Shown one piece after another: positions 23,270 through 34,300 of a DNA stretch of 64,000 nt. This DNA comes from Azolla caroliniana (taxonomy: Eukaryota > Polypodiophyta). The position numbers and the translations under genes are program-made. Under the pieces are notes generated by a model. That model made no database searches and had not been told where the DNA came from. It saw only the letters and a program-made list of their open reading frames with translations. The stretch spans positions 7,812,001 to 7,876,000 of the forward strand of contig JBHGNT010000011.1 of NCBI GenBank assembly GCA_043228905.1. Reading direction: 5' to 3'. Within the stretch, counting starts at the first letter, position 1, and each line of letters opens with the position of its first letter.

Positions 23270-26200
23270 TCAAACTTTCTCATCCGCATCTAAATCTTCT
23301 AGACTAATATTCTGACCTCTTTGACCTTTGTCATTAACCACAGAATAATGTCGGCGTTCTTTTCCTCCAGGTTTAGAAGAGGCATTACCATACCAAATCA
23401 TTCCTAGAATAGCTAGCATCATGCCTAAAACAACCTGTAAATTCATGCCTTCCCTCCCAAACAAGAAGAAACCCAAGATTAGAACTAACACAGTCTTCAT
23501 GTGGCCGAGCACCTGAAAAGTGACTGCTGTGAACCTCCCGATACAAATGAATTGGCTTAAGTTTGTGCCAACCGCGATGATACAAGATAGAATAATAAAA
23601 AACTGAAAAAAAACAAACCCACCAAAGCATTTTCCATCAGTTATTTTCAGTTTAAAATCCACCTTTTCACATTCATACTTTGCATAGAAGAAATGTTTTC
23701 TCACCACTGAAGATGTGCTGAATTCATATTGAGTTACTTTCTTTTCTGTGAGCCAAAAATCGACTATGGGCCCCGCTAGAAGTAGAGATGTGGCTTGGAC
23801 GGGTGCAGTGTGAGCTAAAAGATCGAAGGAGCCAAGAGAATACTTTTTCTGGAGAGAATGAACATACTGCACAAGAAAGAGAAAGAAATATATACAAATG
23901 AGACACAATCATTACAAAACCATGCCTGGCACAGAAGAATGAGCAAATTATTTATGAAAAGCATTGTTCGTAAGCACCCACAGTAACAAATAATATGTTG
24001 TAACCAAAATAACAATTCACACAATGTCTTCTTCATGTTAAGATAATAAGTCTTGAGTTGTGTAGTAGTACTTAGCCTAGTAAGATATTGAGCTTACCAT
24101 TAGATCCTGAATTCAATAAACCATACCATAACAAAATATATGTAATGGGATGTTGGGTCTGTGTCATATACAATTGGACATGCATGGATAGCGTTCCTGA
24201 TGCCAAAGGTTTGCTTCAGAGTGTATCAACATTCAGGATAGAAATTGTGCACATGAGATAATATAATTTTTGGATAGCCAACATGTCCCATGGCTATATG
24301 TGCTCCAAGAACAAGGTATAACAAGTTTGTGCTAAATATGCATAGCACATGGCAAGTTAAAGTTACACTTCATACATGTTGTCACAAGTTGTCAGATATA
24401 GCCTTCCTAAACAAGATTAATACTTGGGAAAAAAAGACCCTCTTCCAACATTAAAAGAGTAATAATAATAGGTGAACATACTATCTTTCAATTGTCTTAG
24501 TATTGCATTTTTTTAACTCAGATTGAAAACTACCTTCATGGGTTAAGGTGTAGGATCAGTACATTTTCATTGCCCTAATTGACTTTATCACCATAACAAA
24601 AGGAACTAATGCACTTGAGTATTAATGATTATGGATTCCCCAGAATTGCAGCTACCTGATCATTACGACCTGTAAGTCTTGAAAACTAAAATGGACAATG
24701 CAGACAACTTTCTGCTAGGGAAAGATAGCAATGCTGCTACCTCGAAAGAAGATCTTCTATTTATAAACAACCATGCCTCACACCTAACTTAATGAGGGGA
24801 TTGCACTCAATATAAGAGAAACTCCAATATATAGTTCTACTAACAATTAGACACATTCAGGATGGCCATTCAACTAGGTACCTACATTGAGAAAAAATGA
24901 TAAATCTAATGGGAATCCAAGAATAGATCCGGTTAAACAATTTTACTGGAGACTTGAGAGTATTTCCTGTTACATACAATCACCCATCAAAGGTGCAAGA
25001 ATAGATTTCATTTGCCCAAGCATTAAGATTGATATGATACATTACTGATTGATCTGGGTTCATCATTTGAAAAAATATATTTAGCCTAAAGCCACCTTTA
25101 AGAAAATTAACATCCAACCTTCTAGAAGTTCTTTCATCTGTCAGTAGTGTTGCATTCTGAGAAAGCATTGCAATAAATATAAGAGATCCTGATTTTTATT
25201 GTCCTAAATTCCCAACAATGAACCTTCGGAAAAGTATATCATGTGAAATCTAAACTCTAATCTAGAGTGGATCTGGTGGTAGAACGACTTAAGTTGTGAA
25301 TGTTCCACCCACTGAAGGTGCAAGAATAGATTTATTTTCCAGAGTTTTCAGACTGCGATAGATCAAATTTCTTTTAATATATGAACATCATCATGAGAAC
25401 ATATGATCTATCTCACATTTCTCACTAGAATTAAAGGGAAAACGAGAATATTAACTCACATATTGCTGCAAAGCAGTGCTCCAGACAGCTATGATGGCTG
25501 CAATAAATCCTTTAGTATTCACACTGATATCAGTGACTGTACAGATGGCAACTCCGAGCAGCACGAGGATGATACTCAACTTGGTATCTCGGGAGTACCG
25601 AATCTTATCAAAAAGAACCTCCAAGAAGCATGAGACAGGGATCATACTGAGTTTTGCAATCTGTCGATATTACCAGAAATTATGAGAAACAAAAATGGCC
25701 AGTAAATTGATTTAAAACAAGATTTGGACAAGCACTCTAGCATAAATTATGAGGCAAACTAATGTTTGGTTAGCAAATTGAATTCAGAAACAAGATTTCG
25801 TGAATTAATTCTACCATAGTTAACCAGGAAAACCAAAATTTTGATGCAAATTGGTCAAGCCACCCAAGATTTAGGCAATCACTCCTATGCTTCTATGCTT
25901 AATTACCTGATAAAAACCGACAGAATTCCACATGAGGCTGACATTCATCCCAACGATAGAGAAATTTGCGCACAGAGCAAATTTAGCAAGTTCAAGGAGC
26001 GGTAAATGGGTGCCTTGGATATAGCCCATCCACCGAAGAAAGAGGGTCATGATTGTAGTCATGCCAAAATGCATCCCTGTCAATGTGGTGGCTGCAAACA
26101 AACAGAGCTACACTATTAGGGTTCTGATCTAGGATTTTGCTTTCGGGGTTATGATATTTTGAGGTTTCTCATTAGGTTTCTGTTTTCCGGTCCATATTTT

Positions 26201-26755
26201 GCTTTTAGGTTGTGCTTTTTTTGGGTTTTTCTGTTAAGAGTATCCATGTTAAGGGTCGTCCCTTTAGGTCTCCCTTTTAAGGTTATGACTTCTGAGATCT
26301 ATTGTTAGGTTTTTCTTTCATGTTTGGGGTTTTGTGGGATTATGATTTAGGGTTTTCTTGGTAGGGTTGTTCTTGTTCGGGTTTCTTTTTCAGTGATTTC
26401 ATTGGTAGGGTTTTTCAATAAGGGATTTAAATGAGGTGTTTGAATTTAGGGTTTTCATTCTTGAGTTTAGATTTGTAGGTTATTTGCCACTTGGGAATTC
26501 AATTTAGGTCTTCCCCGTTTTGGCGGAAAAGGAGGAAGAAGAAGAGATGGTGTGGATCCAAGCGTAGAGATAGATAGATAGATAGATCTTACCAAAACTG
26601 AAGCCATGGACAGCCATGAGCTGTTTATTGACCATGATGATACCCACAGATGTGCTAACGTTGAACATCCAAGCTGCCACATCGAGGGCAGCCTTCCGAT
26701 CTGCCTTACTACTGCTACTGCTACTGCTACTGCTACTGCTACTGCTGGGGGCCAT
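23270..26755 (-). CDS. Golgi nucleotide-sugar transporter, UDP-rhamnose/UDP-galactose transporter-like, five exons
   Basis: Membrane antiporter family that carries UDP-sugars into the Golgi lumen for wall polysaccharide and glycan synthesis. Exons (minus): 26755-26593, 26091-25907, 25660-25460, 23866-23705, 23602-23270; all introns GT...AG. Product 347 aa. Residues 5-16 are poly-Ser from an AGC/AGT repeat. Then [12 protein letters not shown] (first membrane segment), [37 protein letters not shown]...[32 protein letters not shown] and [11 protein letters not shown]. The GHMKT text is typical of the KT group of plant nucleotide-sugar transporters, and the whole resembles URGT4-6-type proteins by memory. 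Substrate cannot be read from sequence. Intron 4 is only 102 bp and has no stop in frame. Confidence 0.92.
26110..26475. repeat. Telobox-like GGGTTT-rich stretch in transporter intron 1
   Basis: The intron is unusually G/T-rich on the plus strand, with many variants of TTAGGGTTTTC, TAGGGTTTT and AGGTTTC. The units are degenerate and irregularly spaced, so it is not an interstitial telomere array. It lies just downstream of exon 1. Confidence 0.5.
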
Positions 26756-27215
26756 AGCAGCCCCAGGCACGGAGACAGAAGAAAGAGACACAGAGACACA
26801 GAGACAGAGGCGTAGAAGAAGTTCTTCTTGGGTTAAAGAAAGAAAAGAGAACACAAAAGACTAACTATCCCTCCTCCTCCTCCTCCTCCTCTCAGGCTTC
26901 AGCCTTCCTTCACAACAACAACAACAACAACAACACACACATATACACACATACATAATATGTATGTATGTAAATATAATACATTATGTATGTATGTATG
27001 TATGTATACATATATATATACATATGTACATATAACATACATATATATTACCCACACTATCTATGTTTTGTCTGTTTTCAAGGGAGACAATGAATGATAT
27101 GAATGATATGAGTGAGGAGAGGAGAGGAGCTCCATTCTCTCTCATTCCATTCATTTTCAAATCAGTGCACTATGTATAACAACCCCCCCCCCCCCCCCCC
27201 CCCTCTCTCTCTCTC
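26756..27215. repeat. Microsatellite cluster upstream of the transporter gene
   Basis: It contains (CTC)n at 26872-26892, (AAC)n at 26913-26935, (CA)n, TATG runs at 26950-27045, a poly-C run of about 21 at 27183-27203 and (CT)n. The 5' UTR and promoter should lie here. No convincing TATA box can be separated from the TA-rich repeats. Confidence 0.7.
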
Positions 27216-28859
27216 TCATGAGGACTTCTTTTTCCTCTTTACGTTTTCTCTCGGAAAGCACAAAGACCACACTAGAATAATCTTGTGATCCTGTTTTTGC
27301 TCCTCTCTCTCTTTTTGTCTTTCACATCCAACTTGCTCTCTCTGCTTCTCTCTGCGTCTCTACTCTCACGTCTACATTCATGCTTCGAAATTTGTGTTTA
27401 TGTCCTTGTGCTTTGACCTATTGATCGACTTTTATTGCTATTGATGTTATCCCAAGTCTCATGATAACGAAGTTTGAGCATGGGTCAAAAATGTGCCCTT
27501 CACACAACCAATCCTACGGATCCTTCTCTTCTTTAATGGATGTAGATTTGAGATCATGTCCCAACTACACAAAGAATGACTCGGATGAGGAGGCATTACA
27601 TATATACATGCACACCACTTGTTTAGCTTCTTATTTGGAAATGTGTCGATGGATTAACATGTACACGCCTAATAATAGGTTACAAAAAGTGTGATGGTGC
27701 TAATGCTAATCCCACATTTGTGATGGAGAAAGATGAGAAAGTTGTGAGGGTTGAAAGCAAAGTTCTTGCATTCGAAAGAGCCATTTCCACATACTAGCAA
27801 AGAAATCTACATTATCGTCCTTTTCTATTTGCACCGTCATAAATATAAATCAATCAATCAAATGGAAGTCGCATCCTTCGTTTGTTTTGGTTGTTCTTCA
27901 TATGATTGATTGATTAGAGAGGAAATCTAATGTGTGCTTTTGTGTGTATGAAATGTAGGGTGCCAAAACAAATTTCCTCCACCCTGGTAAGTGATTAATA
28001 ATTGAAGTGATTTCTGTTCTTATTGTGGGAATCTATCCTTAGTCTCAAGTTAGAACCATGTACTACTTGCTAAAGCAAAATGTCAAAACATACCTTTACA
28101 CACTACATAAGAGACTTCAAACTTCCTTGCCATCAATCAAACTATCTCTTATATAGTCATGAGTCATAATTGTTTATATAGTCATGGCACAATAGTAAAA
28201 CTATTGCTTTATCCCGTAAAGTTGTGATCAGAAGTCTTTGATAATGGATATTTATTATAAAGTAAATAAATCACGTTTCTTGTTTCAAATCATCATGCAC
28301 ACTAATAGTTATTCATGCAAATAGTGTGGTCCTCAAATTTATGGCATTCTAAACCGCTTTCCACAACCCGATAGTTGAAAACAAAACCATTTAAACAAAA
28401 TCTTGGTATTGTGTGATGGTCGAGAGGATGTTGAAGATGATAGAGAAGGATGGGAGGAGGGCACAAGGGATTAATGACAAGTCTTAAACCGTTCCTATCT
28501 ACTCAAAGACATAAAAATTGTCATCCCTTTAGGTTGGATTCTCATGCTCTCAACAACACCAACAAATATAACATGATCTCGTAGAAGCATATGTTAAGAT
28601 GGGAAGTTTGTTAAAAGCATGGATGATGATGAGGCAAGCCTTAGGTGTAAACAACTAAAGGAGGCTTAGATATTAACAAGGTTAAGATAATTACAAGATG
28701 TTTTGCTATTCCCTGAAATTGCCCAATATTTTTTATTTTCCCAATTCTCAAGATAGACCATAGAAAGTGAACAAAAAAGACATGAAGTGATAATATAATT
28801 GTTGAAATACCACATATATTTGTTTACATTGGGGGTTTATGCAAAGACATTCGGGGGAT
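27216..28859. other. Intergenic sequence left of C3
   Basis: No gene or element recognised. A frame at 27461-27694 has no family resemblance. A short inverted pair of (AATC)n/(GATT)n runs lies at 27847-27921. Confidence 0.55.
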
Positions 28860-28864
28860 AGGAT
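28860..28864. repeat. C3 target-site duplication, left copy (AGGAT)
   Basis: Exact match to 39676-39680 beyond the other LTR. Confidence 0.9.
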
Positions 28865-28941
28865 TGTAACGAAATGAAGGCAAGAGTGATTGCAATGCAG
28901 CGGAAGATGATTGAGAGAGTGTGTGTATGTGTGTGGCAACA

Positions 28942-29040
<99 letters not shown>

Positions 29041-29249
29041 CTTGAGACAGAGATAGAAAAGCTAAACTGTGTATTAACCAAAGATACATCAAAACATAAA
29101 ATGTCCAATAGTAACTAAGTTACAAGGGGTTGGTTTAAATATCAACTGAGCTAGGGCAAGTGCCCTTTCTACTATTTACAAAACTAGTATGGTATGTCCA
29201 TGAGCTAGTGTGAAGCCTATCTATGGGAAGTTGAGTTCGATTCTCAACA
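28865..29249 (-). repeat. C3 3' LTR
   Basis: TGTTGAGAATCG...GTTACA in the minus sense, preceded by GAAGGGGCG as the polypurine tract (29250-29258). It holds a (GA)n run of about 93 bp (28945-29037), which makes it longer than the 5' LTR. Confidence 0.9.
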
Positions 29250-29364
29250 CGCCCCTTCGAACACAACTTCCATCTGTCGAAAAGTTGTTTCAGTCTTCGG
29301 AGTACTTCGATTTAAGGAATCGGATTCCAACTTGCTTTACGCTTCTAATTGCGTGTTGCATAGT

Positions 29365-30550
29365 TTATTCGTGTTGCGTATGCTGCGTACTCCCCCTCAA
29401 GCTTGACAATGTAGATGTCATGAGACCAAGGTCCGATGCAAATTGCCTGAGCTTGTCGACTCCTAAGGCCTTCGTAAATATATCAGCAACTTCGAGGTGC
29501 GTACTAGTATGTTGTAGATCGATCTCGCCAGCCTGTACGTGCTCGCGGATGAACTGGTAATGCACTTCGATATGTTTCGTTCATGCGTGGAATACGGAGT
29601 TCCGCGCCAAGTAGATACTGCTCATGTTGTCGCAGTAGAGACGAATTGGATCCTTTATGGGAAAGCCCAGATCCTTTAGTATGCATTTAAGCCATACGGC
29701 TTCGCATGTGGCGACTGTTGTGCCCCTATATTCGGCTTCCGTGTTCAACAATGCGATTGTTGGTTGTTTCTTGCTGCTCCAAGAGATTGCTCCACTGCAG
29801 AGGGAGAAGAAAAATCCGAAGGTGGATCGTCTATCCGCTTTATAGCTTGCCCAGTCCGCATCATTGTACCCTTCGAGTCGAATAGTCGTGTTCAACTTAT
29901 ACATGATGCCGTAAGCCATTGTCGTACTAACATACCGTAGTATCCTCTTAGCACAATCAAGATGAAGGTTTCGCGGATTCTGCATGAATTGGCTAAGTAG
30001 GCCGACCGAATAATTGAGGTCGGGTCGCGTAATGGTTAGATAGATCAAACTACCGATCAATTGTCGATACTAAGTCGACTCGCTCTCAGCGGTTCCGGAT
30101 GGGCATCAATCTTTAGGTTACGATCGAGAGGGGTAGACACAGGCTTGCACTTGGTCATTCCGAACTTGTAGAGTAAGTTGAGGACATAGTGCCGTTGTGA
30201 GATCATTATCCCGACTGGTGTCCGAATTACTTCAATGCCTAGGAAGTAATGGAGTTCGTGCAGGTCTTTCATTTCGAATCTTCCGGAGAGAAGTGTTTTG
30301 ACTTTGTTGATCTCGGCAAGATCCTTTCCTCCGATGACCAAGTCATCCACGTATAGGATGATGATGATCGGGCTATCCAACTCATTTCGGATGTACAGAG
30401 AGGTGTCAGATTTTGACATCCAAAATCTGACTTGGTGAAGATATTGCGTGATCTTCGAGTGCCAAACACGCGGTGCTTGTTTGAGGCCGTAGAGTGGCTT
30501 CTTGAGTTGGCATACGGCGTGTGGATGCTTACGTGATTCGAATCCGGGTG
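29365..30550 (-). pseudogene. C3 RT (C-terminal part) and RNase H
   Basis: Picks up at PPGFES and [20 protein letters not shown] (30545-30440). The catalytic YVDD is intact at about 30355-30344 (ILYVDDLVIGG). [22 protein letters not shown] follows. RNase H: YNDADWASYKADRRSTFGF, ISWSSKKQPTIALLNTEAEYR, YCDNMSSIYLA, then TKHIEVHYQFIREHVQAGEIDL, broken by single stops at 30057 and 29581. It ends ADIFTKALG...SLRGS before the polypurine tract. Confidence 0.87.
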
Positions 30551-30555
30551 GTTGT
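30551..30555. repeat. C4 target-site duplication, left copy (GTTGT)
   Basis: Exact match to 36105-36109. Confidence 0.93.
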
Positions 30556-31273
30556 TGTTGGGATTTCGGTCCCTCCGGATGGGATGTCCGGAGATGAATG
30601 ACGGCAAGCCCGGTTGCGGTTACGGAACCGGATGATGAAGAGTACCCGGCATGAAGCCGGATGAAGAGTACCCGGCTACGGAGCCGGATGATGAAGACCC
30701 CGGTTACGGAGCCGGATGATGAAGACCCCGGCTACGGAGCCGGATGATGATGACCCCGGCTACGGAGCCGGATGATGAAGACCCCGGCTACGGAGCCGGA
30801 TGACGAATGTACCCGGAGAGAGATCCGGATGCGGGGACATATTTGAGAATATGTTTGCCAAGAGCCCTTGAGGCTATATTTGTAAATAGCCCGAAAGTCA
30901 TATGTGTATAAATATGACTTAGGGCAAACAGTTTTATGTTGTTGCTTATTTTTCATGAGAAGTGAGAGCAGCCGAGAGAGAGAGAGATAGAGCGCGAGAG
31001 AGACGAAGAGGTAGACGCCTCTGTGTACTTCCGCCGCCTGTGGCGAGGACAGCGAGCTCAAGGTCGTTGCCTTGCAGCTCGCCATTGTATATTTCTCTGT
31101 GCATAGTTTGGTTCGGAGTCTCGCACTCCCGTGGTTTTTCCCGTATAGGGTTTTCCACGTTAATCCCTGTGTATCGCGTCTTTCTCTGTATTTCCTATTT
31201 TCTGCTACATTGATCTGCGATTAATCGGTTGTGGCCGAGTGGCGAAGGTGAATCAAAGCGGTGATTCCTTACA
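30556..31273 (+). repeat. C4 5' LTR (718 bp)
   Basis: TGTTGGGATTTCGG...GATTCCTTACA. The TATA box (GTATAAATATG) is at about 30905. U3 contains the 27-bp repeats described separately. R/U5 holds a (GA)n leader tract and CCGTATAGGGTTTTCCACG. Confidence 0.95.
30604..30805 (+). repeat. 27-bp U3 repeats of C4 (again at 35435-35636)
   Basis: Five clear copies and two weaker ones of a unit centred on CCGGCTACGGAGCCGG followed by ATGATGAAGA. The core is a 6-bp inverted repeat around ACGG. They lie 100-300 bp upstream of the TATA box, where promoter elements of copia LTRs are normally found. Confidence 0.88.
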
Positions 31274-31275
31274 AA

Positions 31276-31289
31276 GTGGTATCAGAGCG
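31276..31289 (+). other. C4 primer-binding site
   Basis: TGGTATCAGAGCGA starts two bases after the 5' LTR; complementary to initiator-Met tRNA. Confidence 0.93.
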
Positions 31290-31302
31290 ATTGTTGCAGA
31301 AA

Positions 31303-34300
31303 ATGGAAGGCGGCGGCAGCGGGCAGCCGATGATGATGGTGCTGAATGCACAGAATTACGCCGACTGGAAGATCAAGATGGAGGATCTTCTGATTGTTCG
31401 GGACCTGTACGAACCGATTGACAGGTCGGAAATACCGAAAGGGGTACTTGAGTCGGAGTGGAAGCTCCTGAACCGGAAAGCCGTAGCGACGATCCGACAA
31501 TATGTCGACGTAAGCGTCCTACAACATGTGGCGAACGACACCAACGCATACGAAATGTGGAAGAAGCTGTCGGGCCTCTATGAGAGGAAGAATGCGTTGA
31601 ACCGGACCTCCCTGATGAGGAAGATTGTGAATCTCAAGTACCGGGACGGCGAGAGTATGGTGGAACACGTAAGCACGTTCATGGGATTCGTGAACCAGCT
31701 TGCGGCGATCAAGTTCCCGTTGGAGGATGCAATGCAAGCCATCATCCTGATGTGTACATTGCCGGACAGCTGGGAGAACTTGGTGGTGACTCTCAGCACC
31801 TCCTGCACGGAAGACAACTTGTCCCTACAAACGGTAAAGACAAGTATTTTGAACGAAGAAGCGCGTCGGAGAGACAAAGAACCGGCCTCCGACTCGAAGG
31901 CGCTGCTTACCGAATCGGAACGGGGAAGACACTGGAACCGGAGTCCGCAAAGACGGGAGAAGTCGGGGACCCGGTCGCAGTCAAGAGGAAGGCCCACGTG
32001 CTTCCACTGTGGGAAGCCGGGGCACTTCCGGAAGAATTGTCGGCATTACCGAAAGGACAACGGAGCCGACGACACCGATTCGAAGAAGTCACCGGAGAGA
32101 AACGGTGCATACCGGGGAGCCACGGACCGGAGAGGTTCGGATCGGCGAGGGCAGGACCGGAAAGGAACGACGGCACTCGCGGCAAGTGAGGAAGAAATCA
32201 TGCTCATCACCGAAGAAGGTGAACTAAACATTGCCGGCGATGAGACGACCTGGGTGGTCGATTCCGGAGCATCGTTCCACCTGACCCCGGAGAGAAGATA
32301 CTTCTCATCCTACACAGCCGGCGAGCATGGCTGTGTTCGGATGGGAAACGAAGGCACGTGCCGAATTGCCGGCATAGGAGACGTGTGGTTAACAACCCCG
32401 ACCGGATGCAAAATGCTGCTGAAGGATGTCCGACACGTTCCGGAGGTTCGATTGAACCTGATTTCGGCCGGGAGGCTAGATGATGAAGGCTACACGGGTA
32501 GCATCCGGAACGGTGTCATGAAGTTCAGCAAGGGGAACCTGATAGTGGCTCGGGCCCGGAAGGTCAACACACTGTACCTGATGAATTCCCGGCTATGTCC
32601 GGAGGAGCTGAACGTGGCAGCCGACACTGCCGGTGAGCTGTGGCACAAGAGACTGTGCCACATGAGTGAGAAGGGGATGAAGAGGCTTGTAGAAGACAAC
32701 CTTATTCCAGTGAAGCATGTGCACCTGGAGAAGTGCACCGATTGCCTGGCCGGTAAACAGAACCGAACCTCCTTCCACTCAAGGCCACCGACGAGACGTA
32801 GCGCACCATTGGAGTTGGTGCACACTGACGTGTGTCAGGTAGAGACGAAGTCACATGGCGGAGCCCAGTACTTCGTAACATTCATCGATGATCATAGCCG
32901 GAAGCTGTGGACGGCACCGTTGAAGACAAAGGACCAAGTGTTGTGCGTCTTCAAAGAACTCCACGCGAGAGTGGAAAGGGAATCCGGCAAGAAGCTGAAA
33001 GCGATACGAGCGGATAACGGAGGGGAATACCGGGGGCAGTTCCAGGAGTATTGTCGCTCGAAGGGAATCCGACTCGAGTTTACAGTGCCGAAGACGCCGG
33101 AACTGAACGGGCTGGCCGAGAGGATGAACCGGACCATAATGGAGAGGGTCCGGAGTATGCTGGCGCATGCGAAATTACCCAAGGGATTTTGGGCTGAGGC
33201 AATGTCGACGGCGACATACGTGATAAACAGATCACCCTCAGTACCTTTGGACGGAGACACGCCGCAGAAAGTGTGGACCGGTAAGGAAGTGTCCTACCGG
33301 CATCTGAAGGTGTTCGGGTGTCTCGCATACGTGCATGTGGCAAAGGACCGGAGAGGAAAGCTAGATCCAAAGACCCGGCCATGCATATTCCTCGGTTACG
33401 GCGACGACGAGTTCGGCTACCGAGTATGGGACCCGGTCGACAAGAAGATATTCAGGAGTCGTGATATCATCTTCATGGAGAACAAGACACTCGCCGACTG
33501 GGAGTCGGAGAAGAAGATGAAGAGCTCCAAGTCGACCGGTGAGGATCAACTCTACGAGGAGCAGTCCCGACCGGCAAGGGACCGGTTAGCACTCGAGGAC
33601 CCGGCCGAAGACGGTGAAGAAACAGAACCGGCCGAAGAAGATGAAAACGATACCGGAACCGGCCCCGATCCCGAAATGGATTCGGATGAAGAAGAATCGG
33701 AAGAACCAGTTACCGAAGCTCCGGAACGGAGATATCCTCTAAGAGAGAGAAGGGCCCCCCGGAAATTTCCGGAACCAGAGCACGTGCTGCTAACCGACGA
33801 AGGGGAGCCGGAGAGCTTTGAAGAAGCAAAGCATGACACCCAGAGCCGCAGGTGGTTGAGTGCCATGCAGGACGAGATGGATTCCCTGCATGAGAACCAC
33901 ACATATGAACTTGTGGAGTTGCCGAAAGGAAAACGGGCACTCCGTAACAAGTGGGTGTTCAAGCTGAAACCGGGAGATGCCGGAAACCCCCCGAGATACA
34001 AAGCCAGGATCGTGGTGAAGGGGTTCCAGCAGAAGAAGGGCGTCGACTTCGACGAGATATTTGCCCCGGTAGTAAAGATGACCTCCATCCGGACGGTGCT
34101 GAGCATAGCGGCAAGCATGGACCTCGAGGTAGAACAGATGGACGTGAAGACGGCATTCCTTCACGGTGACCTCGATGAAGAGATCTACATGCAGCAACCG
34201 GAAGGATTCGAGAAGAAAGGGAAGGAGCACCTGGTATGCCGGTTGAAGAAGAGCCTTTACGGGCTGAAGCAGGCTCCCCGGCAATGGTACCGGAAGTTCG

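Noticed and set aside
23603-23704. Exon 4 and 5 of the transporter as one exon
   Set aside because: The stretch adds 34 residues absent from relatives as I recall them and has proper splice sites, so I annotate it as an intron that may be retained.
26122-26475. Interstitial telomere array
   Set aside because: Units are too varied and irregular; kept only as a telobox-rich stretch.
27461-27694. 77-aa frame in the spacer
   Set aside because: No family resemblance, no splice context, AT-rich surroundings.
28748-29118. ORFs with long Leu-Ser or Arg-Glu runs
   Set aside because: Translations of the (GA)n tract within the C3 LTR.
30604-30805. Regular repeats suggestive of a CRISPR array
   Set aside because: No spacers; contiguous 27-bp tandem units inside an LTR, present identically in both LTRs of a plant element.
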